DNA from: Citrifermentans bemidjiense Bem
Lineage (GTDB): Bacteria > Desulfobacterota > Desulfuromonadia > Geobacterales > Geobacteraceae
Assembly (NCBI RefSeq): GCF_000020725.1
Contig: NC_011146.1
Coordinates: 3,099,501 to 3,163,500, forward strand
Length of the DNA stretch: 64,000 nucleotides
Reading direction: 5' to 3'
Part shown: positions 1-6,692 of the stretch, one piece after another
Layout of the letters: every line of letters starts with the position of its first letter
Numbering within the stretch: position 1 is the stretch's first letter
Notes under the pieces: model-generated
Database searches by the model: none
Seen by the model: only the letters and a program-made list of their open reading frames with translations
Told to the model about the DNA's origin: nothing
Program-made: the position numbers and the translations under genes

Positions 1-434
1 GCAACCTGGAGAAATACCGCTACTTCCCGCTTACGGTTTTAAAGGAGGTCAAGGATTTCAAGGAGGGGATTATCGAGGTTACGTTCAAACCGGTGAGCGG
101 CAGGATCGACCAAGCTGCTGGCATCGCTTTCAACATCAAGCCCAACGGGGATTACCTGGTCATCCGGGCCAACGCCCAAGAAGAGAACCTGGTCTTCTTC
201 AAGCTGGACCAGGGTAGGCGCTCGACGGTGCAGTGGATTAACAAGGTGCCGGTTCCCTCGAACCGCTGGCAGACTCTGAAGGTGGTTGTCAACGGCAGGA
301 AGATCGAGGGGTATCTGAACGGCACGAAATATGTGGATTACCTTTGGAGCGAGGACATCGACGGCAGAATAGGTCTCTGGTCCAAGGCCGACTCCTATGT
401 CTTTTTCGACAAGGTGTCGGTGACAACCAAGTAA
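1..434 (+). CDS. LamG/DUF1080-type beta-sandwich protein, 3' part
   Basis: The frame is open from base 3 to the left edge, so only about 143 C-terminal residues are visible and the start lies outside. The pattern NGRKIEGYLNGTKYVDY followed by GRIGLWSKADSYVFFDKVSV is typical of the last strands of DUF1080 (3-keto-disaccharide hydrolase-like) or LamG jelly rolls, which bind or act on sugars and are usually exported. No catalytic residue can be named from this part. A 104-bp stretch of the gene (321-424) recurs at 4162-4265 with about 8 differences. The family is fairly clear from the pattern, but the substrate and cell location are unknown. Confidence 0.6.
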   Translation, partial: NLEKYRYFPLTVLKEVKDFKEGIIEVTFKPVSGRIDQAAGIAFNIKPNGDYLVIRANAQEENLVFFKLDQGRRSTVQWINKVPVPSNRWQTLKVVVNGRKIEGYLNGTKYVDYLWSEDIDGRIGLWSKADSYVFFDKVSVTTK

Positions 435-672
435 GGCCGCCTCACGGGAACTCTTTTTGTGCGGCACACACCCTACCCCATAGCAACGACACCTCTTCGG
501 CAAATCCCGCTTTGTAGATACGGCGAATACATCACCTTCCCCCCGGCTGCAGCAGCGCGATCTCCTACTAGGCCTCCTTGCCATTTTTTTCCGGCATGCT
601 CATGCCCAAGCTAGCGTGCCAGGTAGTAAGGGCACAAGTTTGTAGAGCGTGTGCTCGCACCGGCTGAGCCTC
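435..672. other. intergenic stretch after the LamG/DUF1080-type gene
   Basis: No coding frame with a ribosome binding site was found on either strand. The long minus-strand frame here is a shadow of the neighbouring gene. The only structure recognised is the toxin-antitoxin promoter at the right end. Confidence 0.5.
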
Positions 673-708
673 TTGCATTGTTGTAATCGTTCGACTACAA
701 TAAAGCTA
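673..708 (+). promoter_or_regulatory. toxin-antitoxin promoter with overlapping palindromic operator
   Basis: A sigma70-type promoter is visible: TTGCAT at 673-678, a 17-base spacer and TACAAT at 696-701. The imperfect palindrome TTGTAATCGTTCGACTACAA (681-700) fills the spacer and overlaps the -10 box, a good place for a repressor to block RNA polymerase. The toxin ATG at 708 is only 7 bases after the -10 box, so the transcript would be leaderless. Autoregulation by the antitoxin is inferred from how this family normally works. Confidence 0.6.
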
Positions 709-1004
709 TGTATATCGTGAAAACGCTGCCTGAATTCGATGCCTGGTTAAATGGCGTCAAAGACCGCACCACTCGGTTGCGGCTGGCTCGCCGCCTTGAC
801 AAGGTCCAGCGGGGCAATTTGGGTGACGTGAAACCTGTAGGCCGCGGCGTTTTTGAAATGCGTGAGTTCTTTGGTTCCGGTTGGCGAATGTACTACGTGG
901 AACGTGACAAAGTCCTTATCGTTATGCTCGGTGGTGGAGACAAATCCACACAAACAGCAGATATCGCCATCGCTTTGGAGCGGGCAGACAGATTGGAGGA
1001 TTGA
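708..1004 (+). CDS. RelE/ParE-superfamily (HigB-like) addiction module toxin
   Basis: A 98-residue protein of the usual length for the addiction module killer family (RelE/ParE superfamily). The core VFEMREFFGSGWRMYYVER followed by VLIVMLGGGDKSTQ is characteristic: the first strand pair carries the basic residues that act on ribosome-bound mRNA in related toxins. The gene is followed 3 bases later by its antitoxin, the toxin-first order typical of HigBA-like pairs. No ribosome binding site precedes the ATG, and the promoter places the start of transcription at or next to it. The protein appears intact. The family call is strong; the exact target is not visible. Confidence 0.88.
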   Translation: MYIVKTLPEFDAWLNGVKDRTTRLRLARRLDKVQRGNLGDVKPVGRGVFEMREFFGSGWRMYYVERDKVLIVMLGGGDKSTQTADIAIALERADRLED

Positions 1005-1007
1005 CCC

Positions 1008-1310
1008 ATGCCGAAAAAAATCGTTGTATCCGACCTGCCGGAATTCGATCTTGCTACACAGCTAAAAAATGAAGCCGACATTGCCGCGTACATCACCATG
1101 GTGATCGAAGAAGGTGACGCAGCAGAGTTGGCCCATGCTTTAGGAGTAGCCGCCCGAGCACGCGGCATGGCCGAAATTGCACAAGCTGCGGGGTTGACTA
1201 GGGAAGCGCTTTACAAAGCCCTACGTCCTGGAGCTCATCCACGCTTCGACACGATCAGCAGAGTTTGTTCCGCGCTTGGAGTCCGCCTGGTTGCACAGCC
1301 TCGCCATTAG
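1008..1310 (+). CDS. addiction module antidote protein (HigA-like, HTH)
   Basis: A 100-residue partner of the preceding toxin. The N-terminal half (LPEFDLATQLKNEADIAAYI) matches the antidote family that pairs with this toxin type. The C-terminal half contains a Cro/CI-like helix-turn-helix, MAEIAQAAGLTREALYKAL, expected to bind the promoter palindrome. GGAGG lies just before the ATG and overlaps the end of the toxin gene, so the two are co-translated. Residues 59-100 are duplicated as a fragment at 2412-2540. Role inferred: it neutralises the toxin and represses the operon. Confidence 0.88.
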   Translation: MPKKIVVSDLPEFDLATQLKNEADIAAYITMVIEEGDAAELAHALGVAARARGMAEIAQAAGLTREALYKALRPGAHPRFDTISRVCSALGVRLVAQPRH

Positions 1311-1528
1311 GCATTGGAGAGTTGTTTCAAGTGGAGGGGGTGAACACGTGGCGTCTTGCTTCTCTAAGTGTGGTGAACAGCACCGGGCACGACGCGGCGA
1401 AAATGCTGCTGAAGAACAAAGCAGCCTTTGGGTTGGTAATGTTGGCAGATCCTGCCTGCCACTTGGAGCGCGAAGCGCATGGCCGGAAAGACAACGAAGA
1501 TGACGTGGATTTGTAAATGTACAGGCGC
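1311..1528. other. non-coding or degenerate spacer
   Basis: Several short frames overlap here on both strands, but none has a ribosome binding site or a recognisable product. The stretch from about 1330 to 1515 has a coding-like look without a continuous supported frame and may be eroded sequence. Nothing further can be supported. Confidence 0.4.
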
Positions 1529-1597
1529 GGACGCTGGCCAGTTGGTTGAGTTCCGCGCAATCGGGGCCGAAGTAAGTCGACGAAGTGACCAGCGTCC
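1529..1597. repeat. palindromic element, left copy
   Basis: An imperfect palindrome with outer arms GGACGCTGGCCA (1529-1540) and TGACCAGCGTCC (1586-1597), continuing inward with weaker pairing around a loop near 1553-1569. A second copy at 2328-2403 lies in reverse orientation, and its arm at 2377-2400 matches the reverse complement of 1529-1552 at 23 of 24 bases. The pair brackets the nuclease-like gene. It could be a miniature mobile element or REP-type repeat. Confidence 0.6.
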
Positions 1598-1763
1598 CCC
1601 TTCCCCCCCTCAGGGGCCGGTCCAGCTGTGAGTTGGGACATCATTTTGCTTGTAAAAATTCCGACACGTGATTTTCTTTACGGGTGCGTCTCCACGGGAG
1701 ATAGCTGGATAGACAGAAATGGCGGGGGATGTTACAGAAATTAAAGGTATCTGGAGGCTTAAG

Positions 1764-2267
1764 ATGACCTATCAGCCTGACGAGCAAGTGATTGGTAGCT
1801 CTGCATCCATGACAGTCAAAACAACAGGTAATCGAGTCGTCAATCCCAGCTCGCAAACAGCGCGCTATAAGACTCAGTGGTGTGCTCAATTTTATGCAGC
1901 TGCAGAACTGACACGCCGTGGTTATTTGGTATCGATGACTTTTGGTAACGCTACGGCATCAGACTTGATTGTCCAAAGCCCTGGTGGATACCCATTCACG
2001 GTTGATGTGAAAGGCCAGTCAACTAAAAACTTTTGGTTGATACAGCGCCGACCTGACAATGCCGCACACTATTTCATTCTTGTATACCTTCCACCAGCGT
2101 TTGAGCCACCCCGTTTTTTTGTGCTGTCATGCAGTCAGTTAATGGGACACCGCGCAGAATACGAACAAGCATCTACAGTACGAGGGAAGTACCGTGATGA
2201 TCTTGGTGGGATGAATTGGTCAACTGCACTGTCGCATGAAGGGCAGTGGGAAATTCTGCCGGAATAG
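1764..2267 (+). CDS. putative PD-(D/E)XK nuclease-like protein
   Basis: A protein of 167 residues from the ATG at 1764, chosen because CTGGAGG stands 6-7 bases before it; an earlier in-frame ATG at 1719 lacks such a site. The middle of the protein has the spacing of a PD-(D/E)XK nuclease core: a helix with Glu (YAAAELTRRGY), then Asp in ASDLIVQS, then DVKG in FTVDVKGQS, where the D-x-K pair would be catalytic. It could be a restriction-like or DNA-repair nuclease, or a non-catalytic relative. No methyltransferase or other partner lies next to it. It sits between two inverted palindromes, suggesting acquisition as a unit. The fold call is by motif only. Confidence 0.5.
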   Translation: MTYQPDEQVIGSSASMTVKTTGNRVVNPSSQTARYKTQWCAQFYAAAELTRRGYLVSMTFGNATASDLIVQSPGGYPFTVDVKGQSTKNFWLIQRRPDNAAHYFILVYLPPAFEPPRFFVLSCSQLMGHRAEYEQASTVRGKYRDDLGGMNWSTALSHEGQWEILPE

Positions 2268-2327
2268 TGCCGGAACTATTTCCAGGCAAGTTCGGCCGAT
2301 ATGAACCGTCAGTACCCCAGGTTCTGA

Positions 2328-2403
2328 GGGGGCCGCTGGTCACTTCGTTCAATTTCTTTTTGATTCTGTTCCTAGTAACTCAACCAACTGACCAGCGTCC
2401 CCC
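2328..2403. repeat. palindromic element, right copy (inverted)
   Basis: Imperfect palindrome: GGGGG followed by CCGCTGGTCA at the left and TGACCAGCGT followed by CCCCC at the right pair over 15 bases with one mismatch, and pairing continues inward to about 2354/2377. It is the inverted partner of 1529-1597. A related half-motif, GACGAAGTGACCAGC, also appears at 2739-2753. Confidence 0.6.
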
Positions 2404-2411
2404 TCCCCTTC

Positions 2412-2540
2412 CAAGCTGCGGGGTTGACTCGGGAAGCGCTTTACAAAGCCCTACGTCCCGGAGCTCATCCACGCTTCGACACGATCAGCAGAGTTTGTTC
2501 CGCGCTTGGAGTCCGTCTAGTTGCACAGCCTCGCCATTAG
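2412..2540 (+). pseudogene. duplicated 3' fragment of the antitoxin gene
   Basis: These 129 bases repeat 1182-1310 with about 4 differences and encode residues 59-100 of the antitoxin including its stop codon. There is no start, no ribosome binding site and no toxin gene here, so it is a non-functional copy. It begins 8 bases after the right palindrome. A short block further on (2570-2604) also resembles 1615-1650, so this whole stretch is a mosaic of sequences found left of the nuclease-like gene. Confidence 0.75.
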
Positions 2541-2652
2541 ACTCGCTCTCTTACCCCGCTTCTTTCAGTGGACGGACCAGCCGTAAATTGGACAATCTTT
2601 CTGTCTCCATTGTTGAAGACTGACCCCGTCTCTTATACCAGCATGAAATATG
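2541..2652. other. intergenic mosaic
   Basis: No gene is seen. The block at 2570-2604 (GGACGGACCAGCCGTAAATT onward) resembles 1615-1650 near the left palindrome. Confidence 0.4.
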
Positions 2653-2687
2653 AAAAAAGGGGCAACTCAAGCAGTTGTCCCCCTTTT
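2653..2687 (-). terminator. rho-independent terminator after the cytochrome pair
   Basis: The stem AAAAGGGG plus CAACT pairs with AGTTG plus the C/T run across a 5-base loop. Read on the minus strand the hairpin is followed by six T, placing it 85 bases after the stop of the last cytochrome gene. Confidence 0.7.
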
Positions 2688-2772
2688 CTATGGTGAGCCC
2701 CCCTAGTAATGCTTAAACATCAGCACCTCGGTTTGTTGACGAAGTGACCAGCCCTACCGAGCCCCCTTAGAA

Positions 2773-4092
2773 CTAGTCTTTGGCGTGGCACTTGTTGCAG
2801 TAGTCACGTGCGTACGGTCCGAAGAGTGAAGCCGGACGACCGTTGTACGCCATCTGCTGCTGGGTGACGCTGTAGCCGGTGTTGATCTTGTTCTCGGTGG
2901 TGCTGGAGTCGTAAGCGGCTGCGTTGCTTGCGTCAGCGACGGTCATGAACTCGTTGCCCAGGTAGTAGCGGGCCATGCTCTCAAAGCCGGAAGCATGGGC
3001 GCGGTGGCAGGAGAGGCAGAGCACGTTGTTGCTGGTGTTGGCGGCAGTCGGAGCAGCCTGGAAGGTTTTGATGGCGGCATAGTCAGCTGAACCGAGTTCG
3101 AACGGAGCCAGGGCGCTGTAGCCGTTGGAAGCCGGGGTGCCGTTGATGCCAGAGGAAACATAGGAGTTGTAGTTGCCGGCGATGGCGGCCGGCAGCTTGG
3201 CGCCGTTGCCTGCAGGGTGAACCAGCCCTTTGGTGCCGGAGGCATAGGTGTCATTGTGCATTGCGGTGTGGCAGTTAGCACACCACTCGGACATACCTTG
3301 GCCGTAAGCAACGCGGTCTTTACCGCCTGCGATGGTGTCGTTGAGACCGTTGTAACTGCTCGGAGCAACTGCGTCCGGAGACGGGTTCGCAAAGGCGTAG
3401 GAGCCGGTAAGGGACTTCGGCTGGTAGCCAACACCTGCGAGGAGGCGATACACGCCGACGGCGGAAACACTGGCGATCGGGTCTTTGCTGTTGACGTAGG
3501 AACCGGAGTTAAAGATCGGCAGACCGGTAGTGGCCTTGGTGCCGTCAGCAAGACGACGGTACTTGCCATGGGGATCGTGGCAGGAGGAGCAGGCCAGGTT
3601 GGCTGCCGGATAGGTGCCACCAGGGGCAACAGTCAGGACCTTGTCCTGGGTGTAGCCGAAGTCGACAGCGATGACGTTGTGGCCGTGACGGTCGCCTTCA
3701 AAAACTATGGGGCCACGCAAGTACCCAATGATAGTCTTCTTTAGCCAGGCAAAGTCGCCACCAGGGGTTAATTCAACGGGGGTGGTGCTGTCACTTGCAA
3801 CAACGTTTGCGGTGGAGATGTGGTAGCCATTGTCCTTGCCGGTAACGGGGCCGGGGGTGGTGTCAGCAGCCTGGTGGCAGTTGAGGCAAGCACCGGACTG
3901 GTCCTGAGCTTTCAGGAGGTACGGACCGGACTGATACTGGGTCATGCCGGTCACATTGGCGGCACCTTCAAACGAGTTGTGCATCGAGTGGCAACCTTCG
4001 CACTCAGCGACGCCGCCAGAATGAAAAGCAAATGCCGGTACGGAAATAAGCACGAATGCAAAAGCCAAAGCTACGTTAATTATGATCTTCAA
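2773..4092 (-). CDS. omcS: OmcS-like hexaheme c-type cytochrome (downstream copy)
   Basis: A 439-residue precursor of a secreted multiheme cytochrome that closely resembles Geobacter OmcS, the subunit of extracellular cytochrome nanowires. The start is a TTG at 4092, 6 bases after a perfect AAAGGAGG; the longer frame upstream lacks support. A signal peptide ends at about PAFA/FHSGG. Six CxxCH sites bind heme: residues 31-35, 69-73, 168-172, 271-275, 359-363 and 432-436. The His following the first site (CEGCHSMH, mature position 16) corresponds to the OmcS residue reported to ligate a heme of the next subunit, so polymerisation is plausible. The protein ends in NKCHAKD as OmcS does. Second gene of a tandem pair, on the island-like segment next to tRNA-Arg. 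Confidence 0.92.
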   Translation of the reverse strand: MKIIINVALAFAFVLISVPAFAFHSGGVAECEGCHSMHNSFEGAANVTGMTQYQSGPYLLKAQDQSGACLNCHQAADTTPGPVTGKDNGYHISTANVVASDSTTPVELTPGGDFAWLKKTIIGYLRGPIVFEGDRHGHNVIAVDFGYTQDKVLTVAPGGTYPAANLACSSCHDPHGKYRRLADGTKATTGLPIFNSGSYVNSKDPIASVSAVGVYRLLAGVGYQPKSLTGSYAFANPSPDAVAPSSYNGLNDTIAGGKDRVAYGQGMSEWCANCHTAMHNDTYASGTKGLVHPAGNGAKLPAAIAGNYNSYVSSGINGTPASNGYSALAPFELGSADYAAIKTFQAAPTAANTSNNVLCLSCHRAHASGFESMARYYLGNEFMTVADASNAAAYDSSTTENKINTGYSVTQQQMAYNGRPASLFGPYARDYCNKCHAKD

Positions 4093-4161
4093 CTGTATCC
4101 TCCTTTGTTGAACCAAGTAATCCAATCGCCAGTCTTGATTGCGAAAAATTGTGAGCCGAAG

Positions 4162-4265
4162 GGGACGAAGTATGTGGGTTACCTTTGGACCGAGGACATC
4201 AATGGCAGAATAGGTCTCTGGTCCAAGGCCGATTCCCATGTCTTTTTCGACAAGGTGTCGGTGAC
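4162..4265 (+). pseudogene. fragment of the LamG/DUF1080-type gene
   Basis: These 104 bases match 321-424 with about 8 differences and still read as KYVGYLWTEDINGRIGLW in the same frame, then run into unrelated sequence after GTGAC. There is no start or upstream domain. The fragment lies between the two cytochrome genes on the opposite strand, within 300 bases otherwise free of genes, and marks a past rearrangement. Confidence 0.75.
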
Positions 4266-4387
4266 CCTTTTTGATGGCATGAGAGACCGGCGAGTAAGCC
4301 GCTAACATCTTGTGCGTTTATATATACCGACTTCACGCCACAACACGCCCCACTGTCCAAAGGTGTGTTTCAAGTGCCCACTAAAAA

Positions 4388-5713
4388 CTAGTCTTTGGCG
4401 TGGCACTTGTTGCAGTAGTCACGTGCGTACGGTCCGAAAAGAGATGCCGGACGGCCGTTGTAGGCGTTCTGCTGCTGAGTGACGCTGTAGCCGGTGTTGA
4501 TCTTGTTCTCGGTGGTGCTGGAGTCGTAAGCGGCGGCGTTGGATGCATCAGCGACCGTCATGAACTCGTTGCCCAGGTAGTAGCGGGTCATGCTTTCGAA
4601 GGCGGAAGCGTGAGCACGGTGGCAGGAGAGGCAGAGCACGTTGCTGGAGGTGCTGACGCCACCCGGACTAGCCTGAAAGGTTTTGATGGCGGCATAGTCA
4701 CCAGAACCGAGTTCAAACGGAGCCAGGGAGCTATAGCCACCTGATGCGGGGGTGCCGGCGATGCCGGAAGAAACATAGGATTTGTAGTTGCCGGCAATGG
4801 CGGCGGTCAGCTTGGCACCGTTACCTGCAGGGTGAACCAGCCCTTTAGTGCCGGAGGTGTAGTTGTCCTTGTGCATTGCGGTGTGGCAGTTAGCACACCA
4901 CTCGGACATACCCTGGCCGTAAGCAACTCGGTCTTTACCGCCTGCGATGGTATCGTTGAGTCCGTTGTAGCTGCTCGGAGCAAGTGCGTCCGGAGATGGG
5001 TTCGCGAAGGCGTAGGAGCCGGTAAGGGACTTCGGCTGGTAGCCTACACCTGCGAGGAGGCGGTACACGCCGACGGCGGAAACACCGGTGATCGGATCTT
5101 TGCTGTTGATGTAGGAACCGGAGTTGAAAATCGGCAGACCTGTGGTGGCCTTGGTGCCGTCGGCAAGACGACGGTACTTGCCATGGGGATCGTGGCAGGA
5201 GGAGCAGGCCAGGTTGGCTGCCGGGTAGGTGCCACCAGGGGCAGCGGTCAGGACCATGTCCTGGGTGTAGCCAAAGTCTACCGCGATGATGTTGTGGCCG
5301 TGACGATCACCTTCAGTGGAGACTGATGGGTCATGCCACAAATAAAAAGTCATAGTCTTTTTGAGCCATGCGAAGTCTCCGCCAGGGGTTAATTCAACGG
5401 GGGTGGTGCTGTCATATGCAGTAACACCTGCGGTGGAGATGTGGTAGCCATTGTCCTTACCGGTAACGGGGCCGGGGGTGGTGTCGCCAGCCTGGTGGCA
5501 GTTGAGGCAAGCACCGGACTGGTCCTGAGCTTTCAGGAGGTACGGGCCGGACTTATACTGGCTCATACCGGTCACATTGGCGGCACCTTCAAACGAGTTG
5601 TGCATGGAGTGGCAACCTTCGCACTCGGCGACACCGCCAGAATGAAAAGCAAATGCCGGTACGGAAATAAGCACGAATGCAAAAGCCAAAACTACGTTAA
5701 TTATGATCTTCAA
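4388..5713 (-). CDS. omcS: OmcS-like hexaheme c-type cytochrome (upstream copy)
   Basis: A 441-residue paralogue of the preceding cytochrome, with the same signal peptide, six CxxCH sites in the same order (EG, LN, SS, AN, LS, NK) and the conserved CEGCHSMH. Differences cluster in the stretch between the second and third heme sites (YLWHDPSVSTEGDRHGHN) and before the fifth. The start is TTG at 5713; its Shine-Dalgarno AAAGGCGGG is weaker than that of the other copy. The 5' leader just upstream is also duplicated for about 50 bases. Transcribed first of the two. Likely role: extracellular electron transfer to metals or electrodes as a filament subunit. The OmcS family is clear; which copy is the true orthologue is not. 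Confidence 0.92.
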   Translation of the reverse strand: MKIIINVVLAFAFVLISVPAFAFHSGGVAECEGCHSMHNSFEGAANVTGMSQYKSGPYLLKAQDQSGACLNCHQAGDTTPGPVTGKDNGYHISTAGVTAYDSTTPVELTPGGDFAWLKKTMTFYLWHDPSVSTEGDRHGHNIIAVDFGYTQDMVLTAAPGGTYPAANLACSSCHDPHGKYRRLADGTKATTGLPIFNSGSYINSKDPITGVSAVGVYRLLAGVGYQPKSLTGSYAFANPSPDALAPSSYNGLNDTIAGGKDRVAYGQGMSEWCANCHTAMHKDNYTSGTKGLVHPAGNGAKLTAAIAGNYKSYVSSGIAGTPASGGYSSLAPFELGSGDYAAIKTFQASPGGVSTSSNVLCLSCHRAHASAFESMTRYYLGNEFMTVADASNAAAYDSSTTENKINTGYSVTQQQNAYNGRPASLFGPYARDYCNKCHAKD

Positions 5714-6037
5714 CTGTATCCCGCCTTTAGTGAACCCAGTAATCCACCCGCCAGTTTTGATTGCGGAATGGTAGAGTGCGAATGGTGTGCAAAACATGTA
5801 CCTTATCTTAATTAACCGATTTTCCAAGATACTTTTAAAAGACGGAACACTTACCACGCCATATAACCATAATGTAATGTGATTTAGCTAACTAATTCAA
5901 AGGTGTGATTCTTTTGCAGTCACGGAGCAGCCATAGCGAGGTGTTTGAGCCATTTGGGGGGCTGTGTTTAATTTGCCGTATTACCGATTCGAGTTCTCCC
6001 CCTAGCCGCAGCTGTTAGAGGATCAGGAGAGGCTCTC
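5714..6037. other. 5' region of the cytochrome pair
   Basis: An AT-rich stretch that should hold the promoter of the cytochrome genes. The 50 bases next to the TTG start resemble the leader of the downstream copy. A GEMM riboswitch, known upstream of some Geobacter cytochrome genes, was looked for and not recognised. Confidence 0.4.
5871..5900 (-). promoter_or_regulatory. possible promoter of the cytochrome pair
   Basis: On the minus strand TTGAAT (5900-5895) and TACATT (5876-5871) are separated by 18 bases. This would give a leader of roughly 150 bases before the upstream cytochrome gene. The boxes are imperfect and this is only the best sigma70-like match seen. Confidence 0.25.
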
Positions 6038-6075
6038 AAAAAAAAAGAGGCAACAGCATAAGCCGCTACCTCTTT
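6038..6075 (-). terminator. rho-independent terminator
   Basis: On the minus strand GAGGTAGCGGC pairs (with G-U pairs) with GCTGTTGCCTC around TTAT and is followed by a run of T. It ends the transcript of the HepT-like gene and its broken partner. Confidence 0.6.
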
Positions 6076-6166
6076 ATTTTCGCTAAGTTGTGGTGGAACC
6101 AAAACAATCCGAGCTCACAGAGGATAGAAGTCTTTGCCATGTGCCAGAATTGCCTCTCAGCACAGG

Positions 6167-6211
6167 TTAGTGCCACCGTGCCAAGCCGAAGATCAATCGT
6201 TCGTCTTCCAT
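6167..6211 (-). pseudogene. 5' remnant of a minimal nucleotidyltransferase gene
   Basis: Overlapping the end of the HepT-like gene by 19 bases is a 14-codon frame reading MEDERLIFGLARWH and stop. Its first eleven residues look like the start of the MNT-type nucleotidyltransferases that normally follow HepT-like genes with such an overlap. The catalytic GSRARG and DxD motifs are absent downstream, so the partner seems to have been lost by deletion. The call rests on position and a short similarity. Confidence 0.4.
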
Positions 6212-6603
6212 AAAAGTGTCTTTTGCGCCAGTTGCTGGAACAGATACACACCCTCCCCGACAACGAAGGCATAGACCTCTTCGGCTAATTCCTCGTTGTA
6301 GGTGTGGCTGGTCAGGTTGCGCATTTTCTGTAGATCAGTCCAGGCATTGCCATCCTCAATGAAGCCAGCTTGAAGAGACGCCCGCATTGTTTCACGGGGA
6401 GTATTTGCAAAGACATATTCCTGTTCTAATCGCAACTTCAGCATCTTCAAAGCCAGTTCGTGGATAAACTCGAAACGCTGGATGACGGAATCCCGGACAT
6501 ATTCATCCTTTGGCTGGCTGATAGCCTTTTCAAGCTGCCCAAGGGCCTTAAGGTAGCCGGTGATCGTGTCGCCCAATCGTTCATCGTTAACCGTGAAAGA
6601 CAT
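6193..6603 (-). CDS. HepT-like nucleotidyltransferase substrate-binding protein (HI0074 family)
   Basis: A 136-residue all-helical protein of the HI0074 family, which pairs with a small nucleotidyltransferase (MNT) in HepT-MntA-type toxin-antitoxin modules. Typical features are the helix with RDSVIQRFEFIHELALKMLK and the RNLTSHTYNEE segment, corresponding to the R-x4-6-H motif of HEPN-like ribonucleases. The expected nucleotidyltransferase gene directly downstream is reduced to its first codons. ATG at 6603 was chosen over a GTG two codons earlier; neither has a strong ribosome binding site. Without its antitoxin partner this protein may be inactive, substrate-binding only, or a relic. Confidence 0.75.
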   Translation of the reverse strand: MSFTVNDERLGDTITGYLKALGQLEKAISQPKDEYVRDSVIQRFEFIHELALKMLKLRLEQEYVFANTPRETMRASLQAGFIEDGNAWTDLQKMRNLTSHTYNEELAEEVYAFVVGEGVYLFQQLAQKTLLWKTND

Positions 6604-6647
6604 TACCAAGACAGAGTTTCCAGAATTACTGTCACAACCGCTGGAAC

Positions 6648-6682
6648 AAAAAATGGGTCACGGCATAGTTGCCGTGACCCAT
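6648..6682 (-). terminator. terminator after tRNA-Arg
   Basis: The hairpin TGGGTCACGGCA (6654-6665) / TGCCGTGACCCA (6670-6681) is followed on the minus strand by a T run and lies 11 bases after the tRNA 3' end. Confidence 0.75.
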
Positions 6683-6692
6683 TAGTTTTTAT

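Noticed and set aside
39..584. Minus-strand 181-residue frame at the left edge
   Set aside because: It is antisense to the LamG/DUF1080-type gene and has no site or family match.
1265..1644. Overlapping short genes after the antitoxin on both strands
   Set aside because: No ribosome binding sites and no recognisable product; they overlap one another and the antitoxin end.
2328..2420. Integron attC site
   Set aside because: ACTCAAC and GTTGAGT cores occur at the two palindromes, but not as the paired outer ends an attC needs, and no integrase is present.
4093..4308. A longer first cytochrome protein starting at 4308
   Set aside because: The extension has no ribosome binding site, reads antisense through the LamG/DUF1080 fragment and would hide the signal peptide. 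The TTG at 4092 has a perfect site.
5714..5990. GEMM (c-di-GMP/cGAMP) riboswitch before the cytochromes
   Set aside because: Expected because some Geobacter cytochrome genes have one, but the conserved receptor segments were not found by eye in either leader.
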